Of a stretch of DNA of 64,000 nt, positions 58,609-64,000 are shown piece by piece. A model generated the notes under the pieces. It searched no databases and was not told where the DNA came from. It was given only the letters and a program-made list of their open reading frames with translations. Both the position numbers and the translations under genes were made by a program. Source of the stretch: Pseudomonadota bacterium. Its GTDB lineage: Bacteria > Pseudomonadota > Alphaproteobacteria > Caulobacterales > Caulobacteraceae. The stretch's first letter is position 1. The number at the start of each line of letters is the position of its first letter. The DNA lies in the NCBI GenBank assembly GCA_018241995.1, contig JAFECT010000003.1:62001-126000 (forward strand). Direction: 5' to 3'.

Positions 58609-59508
58609 GCCGAGGCGTCGCCGGTTGACGCGCTTGACCAGCCAGGCCCCGGCCAGGATCGCCACGAAGGTGACGCCGATTTCGCAGGCCTCGGCCGGCG
58701 ACACGGTCCAGTCCGGCTTCTTGCCGATCTCGGAGGTGAACAACGGCCCGGCCATCAGGGCCGCCCATAGGCGCAGGAACTGCACGCCGATACCGAACTC
58801 CAGGCCGCCGAGTTCCAGCACGGCCCAGGTCAGGGCCGCCCCGACCAGTGTGCCTTCAAGCATGGCAGCGGTGGTGGGGTCGCGTTGAGTCAGGGCGTAG
58901 AGCACGCCGTTCAGGAGGGCCACGACATACCGGTTGCGGATGAAGGCTGAGGTCGCCTGCAGCACCACCCCACGGAACACGATCTCCTGCACGGTCACCA
59001 TCAGGAGCGCGAGCGGCGCGAGCGCTGCAGCGAAGATCGCCCGGTCCTGCAAGGCGAAGTGGGCGTCGAGCGCCGGGGCCGGGTTCGGCTCGCCGAGGCT
59101 CCAGTCGACCGCCAGGACGGCGGCGATCAGGAGCGCGCCCCAAGCGGCGCCCTGTCCCGCGAGGCTCCAGGCCCAGCGCCGCACCGGGGTCACGAAGGTC
59201 CAGGCGGGTCTGCGGAAGATGTTCCCCGAGAACGCCAGGAGCACGACGCCTCGGATCAGGTATGCGGCCACCAAGCAGCCGAACAGGATCGCTTCGAGCT
59301 CCAGCCGCTGCGGCCCGCTGAAGGCCTGGTCTGCGAGCAGGGCCTCCATCGCCGCATGCGGCAGGGCCAAGGTCAGGGCCAGCACCATCAGGTCGCGCGT
59401 CAGCAGATAGGCGGCCACCGCCGCGCACAGCCAGGCCCCGATGCGCCACGGATTGCGTTCTTCGGGGCCGACCGGGGCCAGGAAGGCGGGCCGAGGAGCG
59501 TCGATCAT
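58603..59508 (-). CDS. CPBP-family membrane protein with degenerate active site
   Basis: A 301-residue protein with about eight helices. The fold and spacing match CPBP intramembrane glutamic proteases (ALLMVTVQEIVFRGVVLQ, ALLNGVLYALTQ, GGLEFGIGVQFLRLW). The motifs EExxxR, FxxxH and H read QEIVFR (Gln174), YALTQ (Gln208) and VQF (Gln243), so the catalytic Glu partner and both His are replaced by Gln. Probably non-proteolytic. ATG 59508 is chosen over an upstream TTG. Confidence 0.75.
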   Translation of the reverse strand: MIDAPRPAFLAPVGPEERNPWRIGAWLCAAVAAYLLTRDLMVLALTLALPHAAMEALLADQAFSGPQRLELEAILFGCLVAAYLIRGVVLLAFSGNIFRRPAWTFVTPVRRWAWSLAGQGAAWGALLIAAVLAVDWSLGEPNPAPALDAHFALQDRAIFAAALAPLALLMVTVQEIVFRGVVLQATSAFIRNRYVVALLNGVLYALTQRDPTTAAMLEGTLVGAALTWAVLELGGLEFGIGVQFLRLWAALMAGPLFTSEIGKKPDWTVSPAEACEIGVTFVAILAGAWLVKRVNRRRLGL

Positions 59509-59617
59509 GTCTCGGCGCTTAGAGGCGATGGCGGCGCTTGGCAATGCGGGGACCGGCCGCGTGCTTGCCCTGGCCGCGCGAACGCGGCATCGATGGTCGG
59601 CGGATGGGGGCGCGCAG

Positions 59618-60253
59618 ATGGATATGCTCGACGGCGAGGGCGGGGTTCGCGACTACAATCTCGAACGGTTGATCATGTTGTCGGACGGCGTGTTCGCGAT
59701 CGCGCTCACTCTGCTGGCGCTGGAACTGCGTCCGCCGGAGCACTGGGACGGATCGGCTCTGGGCCTGCTCGACGGCATGATACTGCCGCTGATGGCCTTC
59801 CTCATCTCGTTCATGTCGATCGGCTTCTACTGGACCGGCCATCGCCGCAGTTTCAAACGCTTCCGCAAGGCCGACGGGGCCCTGACCGCGCTGAATTTCG
59901 TGCTGCTGGCCCTGGTTACGCTGGTGCCGGTCGGCACGCGCATGATCATCGGGCATGGGGTCAAGGGCGACAGCGTCCTGCTCTACGCGGGCCTGCTCTG
60001 CGCCATCGGCGTGGCCAACGCCGCCCTGTGGGGCTACGCGGCCTTCGTCGGACGTGGGATCATCGATCCGGCCATGCCTTTCGGCCTTCGCCTGGTGATC
60101 TTCCTGATCCTGCTGCTGGTGCCCGGAACCATGGGAACGCTCGGCGTACTCGCGGGCAGCGGCGGCTCGCCGTGGCTGTTTGTGCTCATGGGCGTGCTGT
60201 GGGTGGGCGTGGCGGTCATCCGCCGGCGCGTCGGCAAGGGTTACGAGGGTTAG
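59618..60253 (+). CDS. TMEM175-family potassium channel (DUF1211)
   Basis: A 211-residue membrane protein with six helices. The first helix carries RLIMLSDGVFAIALTLLALEL, the R-x-x-x-x-SDGVFAIAxTLL signature of TMEM175 channels (F-S-D reads L-S-D). FLISFMSIGFYWTGHRR is the helix 3 region. ATG 59618 follows GGGGG. Two bases separate its stop from the rsmD start, so an operon. Confidence 0.85.
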   Translation: MDMLDGEGGVRDYNLERLIMLSDGVFAIALTLLALELRPPEHWDGSALGLLDGMILPLMAFLISFMSIGFYWTGHRRSFKRFRKADGALTALNFVLLALVTLVPVGTRMIIGHGVKGDSVLLYAGLLCAIGVANAALWGYAAFVGRGIIDPAMPFGLRLVIFLILLLVPGTMGTLGVLAGSGGSPWLFVLMGVLWVGVAVIRRRVGKGYEG

Positions 60254-60255
60254 GA

Positions 60256-60822
60256 TTGCGCATCATATCCGGCCGCTTCAAAGGCAAGACGCTCAAGGCG
60301 CCTGATGGCCAGGCCACGCGCCCGACCTCGGATCGCGCCCGCCAGGCGGTGTTCAACATCCTGGAGCACGCCGCCTGGTCGCCGGGTCTGCATGGGCGCC
60401 GTGTGATCGACCTGTTCGCGGGCTCCGGCGCGCTCGGCCTTGAAGCCCTGTCGCGCGGCGCCGCCTTCTGTCTGTTTGTAGAGACCGACGAAGCGGCCCG
60501 CGGCGCGATCCGCGAGAACGTCGAGGCCATGGGCCTGTTCGGCGAGACCCGCGTGCATCGGCGCGACGCCACCGACCTCGGCCCCCGACCGGCCTCGGCC
60601 GGGCCGGCCTTCGACCTGGCGTTTCTCGATCCGCCCTACCACAAGGGGCTGGGCGAGCGGGCCCTGGCGTCGCTCAGCGCCGACGGCTGGCTGGCGCCCG
60701 GCGCCCTGGTAGTGTTCGAGCGTGGCTCAGACGAACCGGAGCCGGCGCTGCCGGGCTTTGAGCGTCTGGACGCGCGCGACTACGGCGCCGCGCGGGTGCT
60801 GTTCCTGAAGTTTGTAGGCTAG
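60256..60822 (+). CDS. rsmD: 16S rRNA (guanine(966)-N2)-methyltransferase
   Basis: A 188-residue SAM-dependent methyltransferase. Starts with TTG 60256 (GAGGG upstream), giving (M)[15 protein letters not shown], the family N-terminus. [34 protein letters not shown] and the catalytic FLDPPYHKG follow. Stop overlaps the mutL stop in CTAG. Confidence 0.93.
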   Translation: MRIISGRFKGKTLKAPDGQATRPTSDRARQAVFNILEHAAWSPGLHGRRVIDLFAGSGALGLEALSRGAAFCLFVETDEAARGAIRENVEAMGLFGETRVHRRDATDLGPRPASAGPAFDLAFLDPPYHKGLGERALASLSADGWLAPGALVVFERGSDEPEPALPGFERLDARDYGAARVLFLKFVG

Positions 60823-62684
60823 CGCCGCCCGAACAGCCGCTCGATGTCGGCGAGCTTCAGCTCCACATAGGTCGGCCGCCCGTGGTTGCACTGGCCGGAG
60901 TGGGGCGTGGCCTCCATCTGGCGCAGCAGGGCGTTCATCTCCTGGGCGGTGAGCCTGCGGCCCGCGCGCACCGAACCGTGGCAGGCCATGGTGGCGCAGA
61001 CCTCGGCCATGCGCTCCTTGAGCGCCAGGGCCTGGCCGTTCTCGGCCAGATCGTCGGCGATGTCGCGGATCAGGCCTTGCGCGTCGGCGGCGCCCAGCAG
61101 GGCAGGCGTCTCGCGCACCAGCACGGCGCCGTTCCCGAACGGCTCGACCACCAGGCCCAGCTCGGCCAGCTCCTCGGCCTTGGCCAGGATGCGTTCGGCC
61201 TCGGACGGGTCGAGGTCGACCACCTCGGGCACCAGCAGGGCCTGGCGGGTGACGCCGCCGCCGGCCATCTGGTCCTTCATCCGCTCATAGACCAGGCGCT
61301 CGTGGGCGGCGTGCTGGTCGACCACGACGATGCCGTCGCGGGTCTGGGCGACGATGTAGGTCTCGTGCACCTGGGCCCGCGCGGCGCCGAGCGGGAAGTC
61401 CACGGGATCGGCGGCGGGCGCCTGATCGTAGGCGTAGGGCGCCTGGGCCTCGGCCACGCCTTGGGGAGCCCATGGCTCAGGCTCCACACGGGCGGACATG
61501 TCGTTGAGGCCGGGGATCAGTCCGCCCAGGGGCAGGTTCGATGGCGTCTGCGGCCGCCACCCGGGCGTCCAGGACGGCGAGCCGCCGCCGGGGCGGAAGC
61601 CGCTGAGCGCATCGGCGGCGACGGTGGTGGAGGCGCGGTGTCCGGCGCCGGCCAGCGCGTGCTTCAGGCTGCCCACGATCAGTCCGCGCACCAGGGCGGG
61701 GTCACGGAAGCGCACCTCCGCCTTGGCCGGGTGCACATTGACGTCCACCTCGCGCGGGTCGAGCTCCAGATAGAGCGCCGCGGTCGGATGGCGGTCGCGC
61801 GCCAGGAAGTCGGCGTAGGCGGCTCTGAGGGCGCCTTGGAGCAGGCGGTCGCGCACCGGCCGGCCGTTCACGAACAGGTACTGGTGGGCCGCATTGCCCC
61901 GCGAATAGGTCGGCAGGCCCGCATAGCCGGACAGGCGCACCTCGTCGCGGACCTGGTCGATCAGGATGGCATTGTCCTGGAACTCGCGGCCCAGCACCGC
62001 GGCCAGGCGTTGCAACCGCCCCTCCGGCCCCGGGTGCTCGGCGGGCAGGCGCAGGATCTTGCGGCCGTCGAGGTCGAGCGCGAAGGCCACCGCCTCGTGC
62101 GCCATGGCCTGGCGCTTGATCTCCTCGGTGATCGCAAGGGATTCCGACCGCTCGGACTTCATGAACTTCAGCCGCGCCGGCGTGGCGAAGAACAGGTCGC
62201 GCACCTCGGCCCGCGCGCCGTGGGGGCCGGGGAAGGCCGAGGGCGCGATGGGATGCACCTCGCCGCCCTCGACGCGGATCTGGTGCGCGTCGGCCTCGCC
62301 TTTGGCGCGCGAGGCGATGCTCAGGCGCGCCACCGAACCGATCGAGGGCAGGGCCTCGCCGCGGAAGCCCAGGGTCTGGATATGCAGCAGGTCCCACCCG
62401 CCCTGTTCGTCCGGAGCGAGCTTGGAGGTGGCGTGGCGCTCGATGGCGAGGGCCAGGTCGTCCGGTCCCATGCCCTTGCCGTCGTCGGCGACCAGGATGC
62501 GCGCCAGCCCGCCCTGATCGGCCTGGACCTCGACGCGCGACGCCCCGGCGTCCAACGCGTTCTCGACCAGTTCCTTGATGGCGCTGGCCGGCCGCTCGAC
62601 CACCTCGCCCGCGGCGATGCGGTTGACCGTTTCCGGCGGAAGGCGGCGGATCGAGCCGGGATGGGAGAGAGTCGTGGCGGACAT
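60819..62684 (-). CDS. mutL: DNA mismatch repair protein MutL (endonuclease type)
   Basis: The protein has 621 residues. GHKL ATPase: [52 protein letters not shown] linker (about 340-430) leads to the C-terminal domain with [12 protein letters not shown] (456-467), the metal-binding endonuclease motif absent from E. coli Mut[14 protein letters not shown] and [10 protein letters not shown] complete the site; the usual CPHGRP reads CNHGRP. Nicks the nascent strand in repair. Confidence 0.95.
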   Translation of the reverse strand: MSATTLSHPGSIRRLPPETVNRIAAGEVVERPASAIKELVENALDAGASRVEVQADQGGLARILVADDGKGMGPDDLALAIERHATSKLAPDEQGGWDLLHIQTLGFRGEALPSIGSVARLSIASRAKGEADAHQIRVEGGEVHPIAPSAFPGPHGARAEVRDLFFATPARLKFMKSERSESLAITEEIKRQAMAHEAVAFALDLDGRKILRLPAEHPGPEGRLQRLAAVLGREFQDNAILIDQVRDEVRLSGYAGLPTYSRGNAAHQYLFVNGRPVRDRLLQGALRAAYADFLARDRHPTAALYLELDPREVDVNVHPAKAEVRFRDPALVRGLIVGSLKHALAGAGHRASTTVAADALSGFRPGGGSPSWTPGWRPQTPSNLPLGGLIPGLNDMSARVEPEPWAPQGVAEAQAPYAYDQAPAADPVDFPLGAARAQVHETYIVAQTRDGIVVVDQHAAHERLVYERMKDQMAGGGVTRQALLVPEVVDLDPSEAERILAKAEELAELGLVVEPFGNGAVLVRETPALLGAADAQGLIRDIADDLAENGQALALKERMAEVCATMACHGSVRAGRRLTAQEMNALLRQMEATPHSGQCNHGRPTYVELKLADIERLFGRR

Positions 62685-62732
62685 GCGGTGCTAATCTAGT
62701 GCGCCGGAGCGCCGGGTGCGAACCCGCAAAGC

Positions 62733-62761
62733 AAAAGGGCCCACCTCGCGGCGGGCCCTTT
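62733..62761. terminator. Terminator after bamF (bidirectional shape)
   Basis: Stem AAAGGGCCC / GGGCCCTTT, 9 bp perfect, with an inner CC/GG pair and TCGC loop. The A-run left and T-run right let it act on either strand; it lies after the bamF stop on the minus strand. Confidence 0.8.
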
Positions 62762-62785
62762 CGGAATTCCTCAGCGGGATGAGCC

Positions 62786-63337
62786 TCAGAGGCCCGGCAG
62801 CTTCCGCTTGTCGGTGTCCTTCTTGATGATGACCGACTTGCCGCCGGTCAGCTCCTTCAGGCGCGCGTCTTCGGCGGCGATGTCCACCGGCGCCGACTGG
62901 TTGGCGGCGGCGACGGTCTCGGAGCCTACGGCCGGCTTCTTCCAGAACATCACCTTGTCGGCGAAGCTCTTTTCCTTGTGGGCGATGTCGCCGAACTCGT
63001 CATCTACGACGTAGCGGGCGAGTGGATCGGCGCGGTCGGCGCCGGCCTTGGCGACCAGCAGCTTCTCGCCTTCCGAACGGTTCTGGCCTTCACGTTGGCC
63101 GAGCAGGGCCAGGCGCGCCTGGCTTTCCGGCTGCAGCTCCTGCGGGCGGGGCTCGCCGGGGGCGGGCGGACGCAGGGCGTAGTCGGGCGGCACCACCAGC
63201 GGCGCCTTGGTCACCACGCGGAACTCGTCAGGCGTGACCTTGCTCAGGCCCAGCGCCTCCTTGGTGTGGCCGCAGGCCGCCAGGGAAAGGCCGGTCGCCG
63301 CGAGCGCAGCAGCCATAATGACGCGATTGAAACTCAT
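62786..63337 (-). CDS. bamF: DUF3035 lipoprotein, BamF-like
   Basis: A 183-residue outer-membrane lipoprotein (LSLAACGHTKEALGL). ATG 63337 follows GGAG. Contains TPDEFRVVTKAPLVVPPDYALRPP, the DUF3035 core, then a charged helical tail. In Caulobacter this family is the BamF subunit of the outer-membrane beta-barrel assembly complex. Separated from lspA by 122 bp on the same strand. Confidence 0.88.
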   Translation of the reverse strand: MSFNRVIMAAALAATGLSLAACGHTKEALGLSKVTPDEFRVVTKAPLVVPPDYALRPPAPGEPRPQELQPESQARLALLGQREGQNRSEGEKLLVAKAGADRADPLARYVVDDEFGDIAHKEKSFADKVMFWKKPAVGSETVAAANQSAPVDIAAEDARLKELTGGKSVIIKKDTDKRKLPGL

Positions 63338-63459
63338 GCGATGCTCCAAATGCCGCCCCTCCCCAGGGGAGCCTCGACCCTTAGCGTGCCCGCTCAGGAA
63401 GTCGAAAATGTGGTGGACCTTGTCGGACTGAATGCCCGCGCGCGGCCGCAGAGGATGGA

Positions 63460-64000
63460 TCAACTACCCTTTTCCGCCCGCGAATCCAATGCCTGACGCA
63501 AGCTTGGCAGGGCCGCTTCGAGCAGCAACAACGCCGCACCCACGGTGATGGCGCTGTCGGCCACGTTGAACACCCAGCGGAACAGGGCGCCGAAGATGCC
63601 GGTCACGTCGATGAAGTCGACCACCGCGCCATAGCGGAAGCGGTCGATGACGTTGCCCAGCGCCCCGCCCATCAGGAAGCCGGCGGCCAGGGTGAACAGG
63701 CGCTTGTCGTTCTTGTGCGCCCACCAACCGATGGCGCCCGCCACCCCGATGGCGAAGATGGCGAACACCCAGCGCGAGACATCGGCGTGGTCGCGGCCGA
63801 GGCCGAAGCTCATGCCCGGATTCCAGACCATGGTCAGGCTGACCAGCTTCAGGAACGGGATGTGGCAGGTCTCCCCGCCCGGATGCGGCTGCAGGCCGGG
63901 GCAGGCGCGCATGAAGGCGCCGAGCGCCGCAGACTTCGACCACTGATCCAGTATCAGCACCAGCAGGCCCAGGCCGTAGGCGATCCAGCCCTCGCGGGTG
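63460..64000 (-). CDS. lspA: Lipoprotein signal peptidase II (N-terminus cut by window edge)
   Basis: 180 codons are present; the first few residues lie beyond the right edge. The frame continues through WIAYGLGLLVLILDQWSKSA to the end of the window, so the real start is outside. Conserved sites: VWNPGMSFGL, GGALGNVIDRFRYGAVVDFID and FNVADSAITVG with the catalytic Asp pair. It cleaves signal peptides of diacylglyceryl lipoproteins such as the BamF-like protein next door. Confidence 0.93.
   Translation of the reverse strand, partial: TREGWIAYGLGLLVLILDQWSKSAALGAFMRACPGLQPHPGGETCHIPFLKLVSLTMVWNPGMSFGLGRDHADVSRWVFAIFAIGVAGAIGWWAHKNDKRLFTLAAGFLMGGALGNVIDRFRYGAVVDFIDVTGIFGALFRWVFNVADSAITVGAALLLLEAALPSLRQALDSRAEKGS

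Noticed and set aside
60882..62699. Long open frame antisense to mutL
   Set aside because: Composition is the reverse image of mutL codons; no RBS, no recognisable motif.
1..64000. tRNA, rRNA, CRISPR, transposase, integrase or phage genes
   Set aside because: None could be recognised on either strand.

Overview
The window is chromosomal DNA of a very GC-rich alphaproteobacterium, most like the Caulobacterales (Caulobacter, Phenylobacterium, Brevundimonas). That is an inference from the gene content: a BamF-type (DUF3035) lipoprotein beside lspA, endonuclease-type MutL, SapC, DUF3606, rsmD-mutL order, frequent GTG/TTG starts and strong GC bias at third codon positions. I see no rRNA, tRNA, CRISPR array, insertion sequence or prophage. 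It reads as ordinary backbone, dense in genes and rich in exported peptidases.

Layout. 1-7.6 kb: two divergent M20 peptidases (the left one cut by the edge), a Q/G/P-rich lipoprotein, an AvrRpt2-like cysteine peptidase, membrane and small hypothetical proteins and an SLC13 permease. 7.7-12.4 kb: an M61 peptidase with PDZ domain, a GNAT acetyltransferase, an ECF sigma factor divergent from a DUF4142-cupredoxin pair, and two tandem micropeptide genes. 12.5-19.4 kb: glutathione-dependent formaldehyde detoxification (fghA plus class III ADH), pirin, a glycine-zipper protein, an MBL-fold hydrolase, a Kef-type antiporter and a DUF3606 protein. 19.6-26.2 kb: three tandem M13 metallopeptidases, each with its own terminator. 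26.2-35.7 kb: a possible small RNA, hisS, a small protein coupled to exonuclease III, pgi, a DsbD-like reductase, sapC. 35.7-46.2 kb: pentapeptide-repeat protein, hydrolase, corA coupled to a thioesterase, CHAP protein, acyltransferase, and a four-gene minus-strand operon (DUF2231, sorbosone-type dehydrogenase, M20, small exported protein). 46.4-56.2 kb: thiolase, COG3650-like lipoprotein, solitary C5 DNA methyltransferase, M23 peptidase, MerR regulator, tadA and rluB head to head, TPR-sulfotransferase. 56-64 kb: phospholipid genes (CDP-alcohol transferase, cdsA, plsC), a catalytically degenerate CPBP protein, TMEM175 channel, rsmD, mutL, bamF, and lspA running off the right edge.

How they fit together. 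Envelope maintenance dominates (M13, M61, M23, CHAP, DsbD, BamF, LspA, phospholipid synthesis), with stress handling beside it (ECF regulon, formaldehyde and sulfur detoxification, mismatch repair, exonuclease III). The regulatory signal I find most striking is a 16-bp palindrome between the ECF sigma gene and the DUF4142 gene. It places the same promoter-like pattern (GGGAACC, 15 nt, CCATCnAAG) on both strands. Other notable points are the twin micropeptides, a run of Tyr-phased heptads in the glycine-zipper protein, an M20 enzyme with replaced metal ligands, and repeated 4-nt overlaps of convergent stop codons. Several genes below are under 60 codons; I found them by reading the sequence directly.
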